This document shows, one piece after another, positions 38,787 through 48,043 of a DNA stretch of 64,000 nucleotides. The stretch's first letter is position 1. Every line of letters starts with the position of its first letter. Where the stretch lies: NCBI RefSeq assembly GCF_021233055.1, contig NZ_CP089538.1, positions 849,501 through 913,500 of the forward strand, written 5' to 3'. Source of the stretch: Spirosoma oryzicola. Its GTDB lineage: Bacteria > Bacteroidota > Bacteroidia > Cytophagales > Spirosomataceae. The notes under the pieces were generated by a model. The model was not told the origin of the DNA and did no database searches. It saw only the letters and a list, made by a program, of their open reading frames with translations. A program made the position numbers and the translations under genes.

Positions 38787-38816
38787 CGGCTGCCTCGTTG
38801 ATCCTACCATTTTTTT

Positions 38817-41168
38817 ATGATGCCACTCTACCGTACCAGCGGCTTGCTACTGCTGTGTTTTTTGCTCGTACCCTTATTGGCTCTAGCTCAAACCGGACAG
38901 TTAGCAGGACGCATCGTATTAACCGACCACAAACCCGCCATTCAGGCGCACGTCACGCTGAAAGGCACTAAACAATCAGCCATAACGGATTCTGCCGGTC
39001 GCTTTTCTATCCATAAACTTCCAGAGAGAACATACACGGTGTTGGTTTCATCAGTGGGACACCATCGGCACGAAGAAACCATTGCAATCAAAGCCGGGGT
39101 AACAACCGAGTTAATCGTTACGCTTAAACCGTCATCGGTCGATCTGGGTGAAGTACAGGTTGTTGGCAAATCGGAGTCGTCTAAACTATCGGCGCAGCCA
39201 ATTACAGTTTCGAGCCTGGATATCAAGAACGTCTTTGAAAGGAAATCGTCCGTTACCGATGCGCTCGATCAGGTGTCCGGTATTCGGGTACGTTCAACGG
39301 GGGCTGCGGGTGCTCCCGCCGATATTTCCGTCAACGGATTACGGGGCAACTCGGTCCGGCTGTACATCGACGGTATACCCATCGAATTTGTGGCCGCTGG
39401 CCTGAACATCAGTCAGATACCGATCAATTCAATCAAGCGCGTTGATGTGTACAAGGGCGTCATGCCCGTGGATATCGGGACGGATGCCCTGGGCGGAGGA
39501 ATCAACGTCGTTACAAATCAGGCGCAGTACAATTACCTGCGGGCTTCCTACCGAATCGGGTCATTCAACACTTATCAAGGTGGTCTGGTGGTGGGAGCGG
39601 TGAACCAACAAAAATCGGCTTATATCAACCTGACTTCTTCGTACGATTATTCCGATAACAATTTCAAAATGCGGGCGGTCGATGTGGAGTCGGGACAGCC
39701 GATTACGGTCCGGCGGTTCAATGATCAGTATAAATCGCTGTACACCCGGCTCACCGCCGGTTTTATGAACCGGCCCTGGGCCGACGATTTGCAGTTTGGC
39801 GTTACGTATGCCGACATCTACCGGGCGTATCAAAACGGCTTAGCGATTGGCAATGTCCCGTTTGGCGAAGCACACTATAAAGCCAACAACTACACGCTAT
39901 CGTTGAAATACGAGAAGAGCTTCAACGAAAAAATAGCCCTCTCGTCGCTAACCAGTTACGGCAGGCTTGACTACGTTTTTACCGACACCACCAAAAACAT
40001 CTATAGCTGGACGGGGAAAGTCATTCGCCGGTCAAATTTTGGGGGTGAAAGTAATAACCATGCCGGCCCGCTGTTACCGCATATTTCAACCGATGGCGTG
40101 GTTAACCGCACCACGGTAGCCTACGCATTAGGCAACGCAGGGCGACTCACACTCAGCAACTTTTACGCCTGGAAAAAGCAAACCGGTTACAATCCGCTCA
40201 TTCAGGAAGCGGAGGGCGAAATCGATTACCTCAGACGTCCGCAGGATCTGATCAAGAATATCACCGGCCTGCAATACGAAACCAATCTATTACAAAACAA
40301 ACTCACCGCTATCGTCGCCGGAAAGCTGTTCCACGTCAGCTTGCAGGGTATTGAACGATTGACGAACCTTCCGATCTCGTTGGCGAATACGAAACCCGGT
40401 GGAAATGTGTCGTTGAAATATGCGATCAGCGATCAGTTGTTTGTGCGCACTTCGTACGAGAACGCGATGCGTATCCCGGATTTTGTTGAAGTCTTCGGCG
40501 ACAATGCGACTATTGTGTCCAACCTCGGTATTCAGCCCGAACGAAGCAACAACCTCAATCTTGGTGGTGCCTTTACGCGCTATTTCGGCACTAAGTTCCT
40601 CAACGTAGAATTGAATGGATTTTATCGGGCGCAAAAGAACCGCATCATCCTGAACGCGAACAGTGGCTTTTTTGCCCGCTACGAGAACCGGCAGGAAGTA
40701 ACCGTGAAAGGGGCAGAGCTGGCCGTGAAAGCCAGTCCGCTGGCGAACCTATTGGCAACGGTTAACTTGACGTATCAGGATATTCGAATCGTGAAAGTAG
40801 CCGATCGTACGCAGGAGTTTATGCAAGGCTTACGGTTGCCGAACGAACCAATATTCTTTTTCAATACGGAGCTGCGTTATACGTTTCGCAACCTGCCTGA
40901 CGGCAACAATCTAGGCGTTTTTGTCTTCTACAACCGCATTAACGAGTTCGCCCACATTTTGACCGGTGCTCAGTACAACCAGGACAATTACATACCGGCT
41001 CAAAATGTCCTTGATGTTGGCGCTTCGTACAAATTCCTGAAAAAGCATCTAACCGCTTCGCTGAATGTACAGAATGTGCTGAACAACGAACTATACGATT
41101 ATTACCGAGTACCCCGGCCCGGCCGTAACGTCAATTTTCAACTGATTTATGAGTTAAACAACCGCTAA
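38817..41168 (+). CDS. TonB-dependent outer-membrane receptor
   Basis: The 783-residue receptor has a signal peptide (LLLLCFLLVPLLALAQT), a carboxypeptidase-like domain at about 27-105 (LAGRIVLTDHKPAIQAHVTL), a TonB box-like LGEVQVVGKSE, a plug with VTDALDQVSGIRVRST, VNGLRGNSVRLYIDGIP and DALGGGINVVTN, and a beta-barrel ending NVNFQLIYELNNR. It leads an apparent operon: a DUF4374 gene follows after two bases, then a PepSY gene and a small membrane protein gene. This set is known in Bacteroidota from iron or haem uptake loci; the ligand here is not determinable. Confidence 0.92.
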   Translation: MMPLYRTSGLLLLCFLLVPLLALAQTGQLAGRIVLTDHKPAIQAHVTLKGTKQSAITDSAGRFSIHKLPERTYTVLVSSVGHHRHEETIAIKAGVTTELIVTLKPSSVDLGEVQVVGKSESSKLSAQPITVSSLDIKNVFERKSSVTDALDQVSGIRVRSTGAAGAPADISVNGLRGNSVRLYIDGIPIEFVAAGLNISQIPINSIKRVDVYKGVMPVDIGTDALGGGINVVTNQAQYNYLRASYRIGSFNTYQGGLVVGAVNQQKSAYINLTSSYDYSDNNFKMRAVDVESGQPITVRRFNDQYKSLYTRLTAGFMNRPWADDLQFGVTYADIYRAYQNGLAIGNVPFGEAHYKANNYTLSLKYEKSFNEKIALSSLTSYGRLDYVFTDTTKNIYSWTGKVIRRSNFGGESNNHAGPLLPHISTDGVVNRTTVAYALGNAGRLTLSNFYAWKKQTGYNPLIQEAEGEIDYLRRPQDLIKNITGLQYETNLLQNKLTAIVAGKLFHVSLQGIERLTNLPISLANTKPGGNVSLKYAISDQLFVRTSYENAMRIPDFVEVFGDNATIVSNLGIQPERSNNLNLGGAFTRYFGTKFLNVELNGFYRAQKNRIILNANSGFFARYENRQEVTVKGAELAVKASPLANLLATVNLTYQDIRIVKVADRTQEFMQGLRLPNEPIFFFNTELRYTFRNLPDGNNLGVFVFYNRINEFAHILTGAQYNQDNYIPAQNVLDVGASYKFLKKHLTASLNVQNVLNNELYDYYRVPRPGRNVNFQLIYELNNR

Positions 41169-41170
41169 CT

Positions 41171-42493
41171 ATGAAGACGATTTGGTACAAATCTTTACTG
41201 CTCAGTGCCTCCCTGCTTGCATTGCTATCATCCTGTTCCAAAGAGGACAACGCAACACCTACGACACCCACAACAACCGATAAAACCTCCGGTTTTGTAG
41301 CTTCCACGATTGCCTATTCACCCTCTGGCTCCAGCTATTTTGCGGGTTATTTCGATGGAATACCCTCTGGTCAGATCGATCTAACCCAGAAGACATCGTT
41401 TAAATTCATTAGTCCAGTCGCTACGTATAAGAATGCGTTCTTCTCGCAGGCTACTGACGGCACAACGGGCTTATCGAAACTAGTCGTTGATGCGACTGGT
41501 AAGATCGTAGTGAAAGGCAACATTCCTACTACGTCGTACATCGGTGGGGTGAAGATCATCAACGAAACGCTGGGCGTTTACGCCGAACAGTCAACTGCCG
41601 GAAAGCTGTTCACGTTCGACCCATCGACGATGACCAAGACGGGGGAGATTGACATGACTGGTGCCAAAATCATCGATACCAATGATGCCAATCTGTATTA
41701 CAACATGGTATACCGTGCGTCGGACAATCGCCTGTTCGCTCCGTTATATACCTCCAATTCAAAAACGTCGCAGTACTACGACGCCACGAGCATTTATGTC
41801 GAAGTCATTAACCTAACGACAAAAAAGCGGGAAAAAACAATTGAGTTTGCCAATGCAATGGACCCGTACCAACGGGGTTCGCTCAATCCGCTGATTGATG
41901 AAACAGGGAATATCTATTTTCTGACACAAGGATCGTATGGACTGGACGGTAAAGTGGGGCCTAATGCGCCGGTTTCGTCAAAACCACAAATCATTAAAAT
42001 TCCGGCGGGGACAACCGAATTTGATGCCTCGTACCGATTCAACCCGGTTACGGCACTTGGCTTTCCTAATCTGATCGTTCAGATTGCGGTAGGTGGTGTT
42101 TACGACAAGAACGGTATTGCTTATGCCTGCGTAACGGCGGGGGAATATCCGGCTCGTGTTACGGAGCTAATCACTAAGTTCGCCCAGGGTAAAGCCACGG
42201 CTGCCGAGCAGGCCGAACTGTATCAATTAGTGATCTACGGCTCAAACTACAAGTGGGTCAAGCTGGATTTGAACGCTAAAACAGCAACGGCTATTCCGGG
42301 TATGCCTTTTACCGCCGGATTCTCTTATCCGAACTCGTACAAATACGATGATAAGCTGTACTTCCAGATGCTCAATGACGCGGAGAAAGTAAACGGCTTC
42401 TACGAATACAATCCCGCTGACGGTTCAGCTAAGTCGCTATTCAACATCACGGCGGGTGGTGTGGCGGTTGGTCTGGTTAAGTTATCGCAGTAG
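41171..42493 (+). CDS. DUF4374 domain lipoprotein
   Basis: The 440-residue protein begins with a lipoprotein signal (LLLSASLLALLSSC, Cys near 22) and a Thr/Pro-rich linker (ATPTTPTTTDK). The body matches the DUF4374 family, whose repeated short blades (GGVKIINETLGVYAEQS, YNMVYRASDNRLFAPLY, NPLIDETGNIYFLTQGS) suggest a beta-propeller. DUF4374 proteins are commonly encoded next to TonB-dependent receptors; a role as a surface or periplasmic ligand-binding partner is an inference. Translation is probably coupled, as the receptor stop lies two bases before this ATG. Confidence 0.88.
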   Translation: MKTIWYKSLLLSASLLALLSSCSKEDNATPTTPTTTDKTSGFVASTIAYSPSGSSYFAGYFDGIPSGQIDLTQKTSFKFISPVATYKNAFFSQATDGTTGLSKLVVDATGKIVVKGNIPTTSYIGGVKIINETLGVYAEQSTAGKLFTFDPSTMTKTGEIDMTGAKIIDTNDANLYYNMVYRASDNRLFAPLYTSNSKTSQYYDATSIYVEVINLTTKKREKTIEFANAMDPYQRGSLNPLIDETGNIYFLTQGSYGLDGKVGPNAPVSSKPQIIKIPAGTTEFDASYRFNPVTALGFPNLIVQIAVGGVYDKNGIAYACVTAGEYPARVTELITKFAQGKATAAEQAELYQLVIYGSNYKWVKLDLNAKTATAIPGMPFTAGFSYPNSYKYDDKLYFQMLNDAEKVNGFYEYNPADGSAKSLFNITAGGVAVGLVKLSQ

Positions 42494-42543
42494 AAAATAA
42501 GAGTAGTCTAACCGAACGTGCTGTTTACTAAATCAGGGTAACC

Positions 42544-43767
42544 ATGAAAGCAGAATCCCTTCGGAAAAAGAAAAACTGGGCCAGCCATCAGAAAACGTGG
42601 TACGGTAAATGGCACGTCTGGTTAGGACTGATTGCCGGAACCATTATCCTGATTGTCAGCCTGACCGGAACGATCCTGGTATACCGCGATGAAATTGATC
42701 AGGCGCTAAATCCAAAATTATTCAAGGCACCAGCTCAGGGGCAAAAGCTGTCGTTCGGGCAGATTACCGAGCAACTTAAACGGGATCATCCCGACTGGAA
42801 ACCGGAATTTTTGTTCCGAGCCGAGGGTGATAACCATGAAAATCTGCCTTACCGCGCTCATCTGGAAGGGAAAGAACCGGAGCGGGAAATTTTCGTCAAT
42901 CCGTACACGGGTGCGGTTACCGGCTCGCGCATTCACGATTCGGCGTTTATCGACATCGTACTGGAGATACACCGCACGCTGCTTATTCCAGTCGTTGGTC
43001 GCTATGTGGTGGGGATCAGTGCGTTGATACTCGTTATTTTAACGATCAGCGGTTTGCGGTTGTGGATTCCCCGGCAATGGAAGTACCTGCAATCGCGGCT
43101 TGTTATCAAGCGGAATGCCAGCCTGTCGCGTCAGAATTACGATCTGCACCAGGTGCTGGGTCTGTATTCGTCGCCGATGGTACTGCTGATTGCCTTGACG
43201 GGGGTCGTTATTACGTTTCTGACGATTATCGCGCCGGTCATGTTTCTGGTGAGTTTCGAGAAGCCGAAATCACTGGCGCAGATTCTCAATAATAAATCGG
43301 TCTACGTAAAAGGGGCTAAACCGATCAGCATTGATTCGGCGGTTGCCATTGCGCAACGGGCCTTCCCACCGAAAAGCGAAATTCGGGGGGTGGTCTTTCC
43401 CGATGGGGTAAAAGGAGCCTACGCGGTGTATGGGCAGGGGCCTTACGTAACAAAAACGGGCGACAACAATTTTCTCTACGTTGATCAGTATTCGGGCAAA
43501 ATTAATTTCAATACCGCTGTCGATCTGCCGAATACGGGCAAAATGTACTTGAACTGGGTGACGCCCATCCATTACGGAACCTTCGGCGGCAGCGTAACCC
43601 GCGTGGTTGCCTTCATAGCCTCGCTGATCCCTTCGATACTGTTTATTACGGGGCTTGTTATCTGGTGGCCCCGCTGGAAAGGGAAAGCAAAGAAAAAGTT
43701 GCGCAAACGCCGAACGATGTCCCCGGTTTCTGATTTTGAATCACCACCAAACCCAAATCAACGATGA
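42544..43767 (+). CDS. PepSY-associated transmembrane protein
   Basis: The 407-residue inner-membrane protein has the PepSY-TM architecture: a first helix (LGLIAGTIILIVSLTGTILV) at about 25-48 preceded by WHVWLG, a PepSY-type periplasmic domain (YRAHLEGKEPEREIFVNPYTG), paired central helices (ALILVILTISGLRLWIP and MVLLIALTGVVITFLTII), and a last helix near 360-385 (IPSILFITGLVIWWP) before a Lys/Arg-rich tail. Members of this family reduce or release ferric ligands in siderophore systems. It is the third gene of the receptor operon and overlaps the next gene by four bases (ATGA). Confidence 0.9.
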   Translation: MKAESLRKKKNWASHQKTWYGKWHVWLGLIAGTIILIVSLTGTILVYRDEIDQALNPKLFKAPAQGQKLSFGQITEQLKRDHPDWKPEFLFRAEGDNHENLPYRAHLEGKEPEREIFVNPYTGAVTGSRIHDSAFIDIVLEIHRTLLIPVVGRYVVGISALILVILTISGLRLWIPRQWKYLQSRLVIKRNASLSRQNYDLHQVLGLYSSPMVLLIALTGVVITFLTIIAPVMFLVSFEKPKSLAQILNNKSVYVKGAKPISIDSAVAIAQRAFPPKSEIRGVVFPDGVKGAYAVYGQGPYVTKTGDNNFLYVDQYSGKINFNTAVDLPNTGKMYLNWVTPIHYGTFGGSVTRVVAFIASLIPSILFITGLVIWWPRWKGKAKKKLRKRRTMSPVSDFESPPNPNQR

Positions 43768-44123
43768 CTAGTGAACGTCCCACTGCCCAAGAAGCGGTTC
43801 TGCCCTGGTTTACCAGTCAGGTAAAGCTGGGTATTCGGTATGGGCTGTATTTCCTTGCCGTAGGTTTTGGCATGGGTGCTATCTACGGTCTCTTCGGTGG
43901 GCTGTTTCTGCAACCTGCTCTGTTTGCGACCAGTCTGATCGGTATTTTTTGCCTGATGAACTTTCCGGCTTCCGTCGTGGCTATACTGGTCAATCTGCTC
44001 CTGGCACTGTTTAAGAAGAGTAGCCGCCCGGTTTACCGTTACTTTGGCCTGTCGCTGGGATTTGCCCTTGTATACCTACTTTTTTTCTACGTGCTCCACG
44101 TAAGCCATGTATCTGTATTCTGA
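43764..44123 (+). CDS. Small hypothetical membrane protein of the receptor operon
   Basis: This 119-residue protein shows three hydrophobic segments (YGLYFLAVGFGMGAIYGLF, ATSLIGIFCLMNFPASVVAI and SLGFALVYLLFFYVLHV) and short polar ends. I do not recognise a family. The ATG overlaps the PepSY stop, so it is translationally coupled and almost certainly acts with it at the inner membrane. A terminator follows. Confidence 0.65.
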   Translation: MTSERPTAQEAVLPWFTSQVKLGIRYGLYFLAVGFGMGAIYGLFGGLFLQPALFATSLIGIFCLMNFPASVVAILVNLLLALFKKSSRPVYRYFGLSLGFALVYLLFFYVLHVSHVSVF

Positions 44124-44167
44124 TCGATAAATCAGATAGATGTTATAAAGTTTTGCATTTTACTAAT

Positions 44168-44204
44168 AAAGGTCATTCTGGTGTTAAAGTCAGAATGACC
44201 TTTT
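44168..44204 (+). terminator. Rho-independent terminator of the receptor operon
   Basis: AAAGGTCATTCTG (44168-44180) pairs with CAGAATGACCTTT (44191-44203) and continues into T. Confidence 0.8.
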
Positions 44205-44211
44205 GTGCGTT

Positions 44212-44227
44212 ATAAACGACCGTTTAT
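44212..44227. promoter_or_regulatory. Candidate TetR operator
   Basis: ATAAACG-AC-CGTTTAT is a perfect 7-2-7 palindrome, 22 bases upstream of the -33 element of the tetR promoter. The nACGnnCGTn form is common among TetR-family operators, so autoregulation is likely. No second copy was found upstream of the neighbouring genes. Confidence 0.5.
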
Positions 44228-44249
44228 CAAAAAAAGCTAAAAATCTGAA

Positions 44250-44278
44250 TTTGACTAAACAAATAAAATCTACCTTTG
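44250..44278 (+). promoter_or_regulatory. Probable tetR promoter (Bacteroidota type)
   Basis: TTTG (44250-44253), 17 bases and TACCTTTG (44271-44278) match both consensus elements. The start would be near 44285, 20 bases before the ATG at 44305. Confidence 0.55.
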
Positions 44279-44304
44279 TTAGATAATTTGCAAGGCGTTA
44301 GATA

Positions 44305-44976
44305 ATGAGTGTCACAGATCGCAGAACACGGCAAAAAGCAGAGGTACGGCAACGGATTCTGGACGCGGCTCGGCAGATAGCCCGCGAAAAAGACTGGAAT
44401 GCGGTAACGATACGGAGTATTGCCGAAGCAATCGACTATACGCCCCCCATCGTATACGAGCATTTTGCCAACAAGGAGGATGTCTTAATGACGATCGTAA
44501 AAGCTGGTCACGACGAGAACCGACGCGCGTTTGACGAAATCCTGGCTATGGAACTCAGTGCCAACGAGAAGATAGTTCGCCTGTCGATGGAGAACTGGAG
44601 GTTTGCCCATGATCGACCCGAGATCTATCGGTTGATGCATAACCCGGATCGCATCGAGCAGCACCGGGACATGATCTTCGAAGGCATGGCTGAAACGAAG
44701 CATAAGATTGAAGGGCTGTTTGGTGAAGTGTATTCGGACTTCGAAACAGTGGGCGAAGTCATTTTTAGCTGGTTCTGCATGATGCAGGGGTACATCAACC
44801 TGATTACCAATATTCAGCCGCAACAGGGGGCCAAGCTGCTCGAAAAAGTTGAAGACCCCAATATGGTAGCGCTCTTTAAGAAACCGGACATGTTGTTTGA
44901 ACGGGCCATTCGTCGGTTCATTCAAAGCATTGCAACTCCGCCATTTCCCAGTCTCGAACCAAGTATTAGTACGTAA
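44305..44976 (+). CDS. TetR family transcriptional regulator
   Basis: The 223-residue protein has a classical TetR N-terminus: RQRILDAARQIAREKDWNAV followed by the helix-turn-helix TIRSIAEAIDYTPPIVYEHF (about 35-54) and KEDVLMTI. The rest is an all-helical ligand-binding and dimerisation domain, including FSWFCMMQGYINLI. It lies between an iron-uptake-like operon that ends in a terminator and a MarR/efflux block on the same strand, 75 bases upstream of marR. The palindrome upstream suggests self-repression; whether it also controls the pump genes is not shown. Confidence 0.92.
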   Translation: MSVTDRRTRQKAEVRQRILDAARQIAREKDWNAVTIRSIAEAIDYTPPIVYEHFANKEDVLMTIVKAGHDENRRAFDEILAMELSANEKIVRLSMENWRFAHDRPEIYRLMHNPDRIEQHRDMIFEGMAETKHKIEGLFGEVYSDFETVGEVIFSWFCMMQGYINLITNIQPQQGAKLLEKVEDPNMVALFKKPDMLFERAIRRFIQSIATPPFPSLEPSIST

Positions 44977-45018
44977 CGAAAATCTAAAAAATTAGCCAAC
45001 TTTTTTACCCGCAATTTG

Positions 45019-45032
45019 GTTGATATATCAAC
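45019..45032. promoter_or_regulatory. Candidate MarR operator upstream of its own gene
   Basis: GTTGATATATCAAC is a perfect 14-bp palindrome starting 33 bases before the marR ATG at 45052. Its half GTTGATAT recurs in the dyad before the pump operon at 45543. Confidence 0.45.
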
Positions 45033-45051
45033 ATACTGATGGTCTTACGGC

Positions 45052-45528
45052 ATGATTACGGATAAAGAGGCAGAACTACGGGATAAGTTATCGGAGCGGA
45101 TGGGGCGGATATCGCTCTTCACCATTACCCACGTTGGTCATTTGATGGGTAAGAAAGCTAACCGCGAACTGGTCCGTTCGGGCTTCCGGCTACAGCTGGA
45201 GCAATTGCCGATCCTGTTTGTTATTTACTTCTCGGGAGATAGTTTGTTGTCGCAGCAGGAAATAGCCAACTTGCTTCACAAAGATAAATCAGGCATTCAA
45301 CGCTCTGTGCGCACTTTAGAACGAGACGGTTATTTACGCATCGTTGCGGATGAGGTGGATCGTCGGAAAAACCTGATCCGGTTGACACCCGCCGGGCAAC
45401 TGGTGGTCGAGAAGGTTATCGAAACGATTGAACAGATCGATCAGCAGGTTACCAATCAATTACCGGCTGATGAACTGAGCTCGTTTTTATCGACCCTACA
45501 CAAAATAACTTCTCTGTTGGATAAATAA
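45052..45528 (+). CDS. MarR family transcriptional regulator
   Basis: The 158-residue protein fits MarR: N- and C-terminal dimerisation helices around a winged helix. The recognition region is SQQEIANLLHKDKSGIQRSV (about 67-86) and the wing DRRKNLIRLT (about 103-112). MarR regulators usually repress efflux genes and respond to small phenolic or oxidised ligands. The gene sits directly before a TolC-adaptor-RND operon, 56 bases upstream, on the same strand, and palindromes sharing GTTGATAT precede both; control of the pump is therefore likely but inferred. Confidence 0.93.
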   Translation: MITDKEAELRDKLSERMGRISLFTITHVGHLMGKKANRELVRSGFRLQLEQLPILFVIYFSGDSLLSQQEIANLLHKDKSGIQRSVRTLERDGYLRIVADEVDRRKNLIRLTPAGQLVVEKVIETIEQIDQQVTNQLPADELSSFLSTLHKITSLLDK

Positions 45529-45542
45529 ATTTTTTATTGATT

Positions 45543-45573
45543 AGTTGATATGTCTACTGTAGATAGCTCAACT
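45543..45573. promoter_or_regulatory. 31-bp nested dyad before the efflux operon
   Basis: An outer pair AGTTGA/TCAACT and an inner pair TCTAC-T-GTAGA share the same centre (45558). The left half reads AGTTGATAT like the marR palindrome. It ends 11 bases before the tolC-like ATG, so a bound repressor would block initiation or early elongation. Confidence 0.45.
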
Positions 45574-45584
45574 GTATTTGACTC

Positions 45585-46916
45585 ATGAAACATAAAATTG
45601 TACTGGGCTTATTGCTGATGCTGGCACAAAGCAGCTGGGCCCAATCAACCACTAATTTTCGGTTGAAAGATTGTATCGACTACGGTCTTCAGCATTTTGG
45701 CACTGTACGCATCGCTCAGTATCAGATTGAAAACGCGAATCAGCAGGCTCGTCAGGCGCTGGGACAATATTTGCCTCAGGTGTCGGCATCGGGAACGGCG
45801 ATCGATAACCTGAAGCTTCAGCAAAGTATTATTCCGGCGGGGTTGTTTAGTCCCGAACCCCAGGTACTGATCATCGGCCAGAAGTATCAGTTGAATGTGA
45901 CGGGTCAGGCTTCTCAGACGATTTATGACCGGGCGCTGTTGCTTGGCATCAAAGCCAACAAGCCGAACCAGCAACTGGCGCAATTGAACACTCGCCAAAC
46001 CCGCGAGGATATTATTTACAACATCGCGAGTAACTATTATCAAGTGTTTATCTCGCAGCAGCAGATTGATTTGCTTCGCGACAACCTGGAACGGACTCAG
46101 CAGGTGCTGAACATTTTGAAGTTGCAGCGCGACAATGGCGTTATTCAACCCGTCGATTACACCCGTACCGAAGTCAACTACAACAGTACGCAGTCGCAAC
46201 TGACCTTAGCAGAAAATGATTTGAACCTGGCTTACAACCGTCTGAAATACCAGATGGGGTTGCCGGACGATCAGAATCTGGTTTTGTCTGATTCGACCTT
46301 GCTTACGCAGCTTCCCACGCTGGAGCAGACGCCATTTAATGCGCAGGACCTGGTTTCGTTCCAGCAGGCTTCGACCAACTTGGATCTGCAACGGCTGCAA
46401 TTGAAACGGATACAGGCTGGTTATATACCTACTGTCAGCTTTACCGCCAACTACGGTACACTCAACCTGGGGGCTCAGAAACTTGATCAATTGTTTGACC
46501 GATTCGCTGGTTTCGGTAGTATCGGCCTGCGCCTGAACATCCCCATCTTTGACGGTTTGCAGCGCGATGCCCAGATTAAACAGCAGCGGCTCACTGTATT
46601 GACTCAGGAAGAACAGCAGCGCCTGAATGTGGCGTCATATCGGTTGCAGTTCAACAATGCGCAGTCGCAGATCCAGCGTGCGCAGACGAATCTTCAGAAC
46701 AACGACCGCAACGTAAAGCTGGCTCAGGAGGTGTACAACATCACGACTCTGCAATACAAACAAGGCGTCAAATCACTGACCGATCTGGTGAATGCGGACA
46801 CGTCGTATCGTCAGGCCCAGTCCGATTACATCAATTCGCTCATCAATCTGTACCAGGCCCGGCTTGATCTCGAACAATCCAAGGGCACATTACTTAATTT
46901 CTATAATCAACTGTAA
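45585..46916 (+). CDS. TolC family outer-membrane efflux protein
   Basis: The 443-residue protein carries a signal peptide (IVLGLLLMLAQSSWAQ) and the two-repeat TolC layout of alternating long coiled-coil helices and short strands: ENANQQARQALGQYLPQVSA in the first half and YRLQFNNAQSQIQRAQTNLQ in the second. It forms the outer-membrane duct of the pump encoded next. Order is tolC-like, adaptor (21-base gap), RND permease (50-base gap), all one operon after marR. Confidence 0.93.
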   Translation: MKHKIVLGLLLMLAQSSWAQSTTNFRLKDCIDYGLQHFGTVRIAQYQIENANQQARQALGQYLPQVSASGTAIDNLKLQQSIIPAGLFSPEPQVLIIGQKYQLNVTGQASQTIYDRALLLGIKANKPNQQLAQLNTRQTREDIIYNIASNYYQVFISQQQIDLLRDNLERTQQVLNILKLQRDNGVIQPVDYTRTEVNYNSTQSQLTLAENDLNLAYNRLKYQMGLPDDQNLVLSDSTLLTQLPTLEQTPFNAQDLVSFQQASTNLDLQRLQLKRIQAGYIPTVSFTANYGTLNLGAQKLDQLFDRFAGFGSIGLRLNIPIFDGLQRDAQIKQQRLTVLTQEEQQRLNVASYRLQFNNAQSQIQRAQTNLQNNDRNVKLAQEVYNITTLQYKQGVKSLTDLVNADTSYRQAQSDYINSLINLYQARLDLEQSKGTLLNFYNQL

Positions 46917-46937
46917 GATACAACCGCCAAATATACC

Positions 46938-47993
46938 ATGAACAAGACAACACTAATCGCCGTCGTAGCCGCTGTAGCTATTGTCGCTCTGATTGGGTTC
47001 CGGCTGGCCTCGAATAAGGAAAAGATTGATGAGCAGAAAAAGCCGGTCGTCAACGTCAATACGTCGATTCCGGTTACGGTTGCCCGCGCAGAAGAAGGCG
47101 CCGTTAGCCAGCAACTGGTGAAGACCGGAAGCCTGATTCCGTTCCGGGAAGCGAACATCACGGCGACTACCGCTGGCAAGGTAACGCGCGTTAACTTTAA
47201 CTTGGGTACGCCCGTCCGTCAGGGCCAAACGTTGGTGGAGCTGGACAACCGGCTCAAGGAACTGTCTTTGGAAGCGACCAAACTAAACATCGACAAGCTG
47301 AAAAAAGACGTTACCCGCTATAACAACCTGCTGGCTGGTAATGCAACCACCGAAATTCAGGTGAACGATACCAAGTTCAACTACGAAAATGCGGTCAATC
47401 AGGCGGAGCAGATCCAGAAGCAGATTCAGGATGCAAACGTAAAAGCACCGATCAGCGGCCAGATCGTTCAGAAAAGCATCGAACCCGGCGTGTACATTAC
47501 GGTAGGTAGCACACTCGGCAAGGTCCTGGATGTAGCCCGCTTAAAAGTACAGGTACAGGTCAACGAAAGCGACGTGTATAAGCTGCAAAAAGGACAGTCG
47601 GTACGCGTTACCGCCGATGTATTTCCTGGCAAAGTGTTTACCGGTCAGATTTCATACATCGCTCCGCAGGGTAGCGAAGAACATAACTACCCCGTTGAGA
47701 TCACGATTGCCAATGCCAACGGTCTGAAAGCCGGTACGTTCGTGAACGTGGACTTTTCGCAGAAATCAAACCAGAAAACGTTGCAGATTCCGCGTCTGGC
47801 TTTGGTTGAAAGCGTTAAGAATCCGTACGTGTACGTCGTAGATAACAATGTAGCCAAACAACGCATGATCAAGATCGGTCGGGACTTTGGCGACAGCATC
47901 GAAGTACTGAGCGGCCTGTCGGCTGGCGACGTGGTTGTAACCACCGGCCAACTGAACCTGACCGACGGAAAACCTGTGCAGATAACCAAATAG
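46938..47993 (+). CDS. RND efflux periplasmic adaptor subunit
   Basis: This 351-residue membrane fusion protein links the RND permease to the TolC duct. It has an N-terminal anchor helix (LIAVVAAVAIVALIGFRLA) without a lipobox, a lipoyl/barrel-sandwich domain split around a helical hairpin (GSLIPFREANITATTAGKVT ... NVKAPISGQIVQ), a beta-barrel (VQVNESDVYKLQKGQSVRV) and a membrane-proximal end. The lengths and order match MexA/AcrA-like adaptors. Second gene of the operon. Confidence 0.93.
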   Translation: MNKTTLIAVVAAVAIVALIGFRLASNKEKIDEQKKPVVNVNTSIPVTVARAEEGAVSQQLVKTGSLIPFREANITATTAGKVTRVNFNLGTPVRQGQTLVELDNRLKELSLEATKLNIDKLKKDVTRYNNLLAGNATTEIQVNDTKFNYENAVNQAEQIQKQIQDANVKAPISGQIVQKSIEPGVYITVGSTLGKVLDVARLKVQVQVNESDVYKLQKGQSVRVTADVFPGKVFTGQISYIAPQGSEEHNYPVEITIANANGLKAGTFVNVDFSQKSNQKTLQIPRLALVESVKNPYVYVVDNNVAKQRMIKIGRDFGDSIEVLSGLSAGDVVVTTGQLNLTDGKPVQITK

Positions 47994-48043
47994 TGAATCC
48001 GTTTTAAGTCCGTTTGCGACTTATCACTTAATCAGAATAAACC

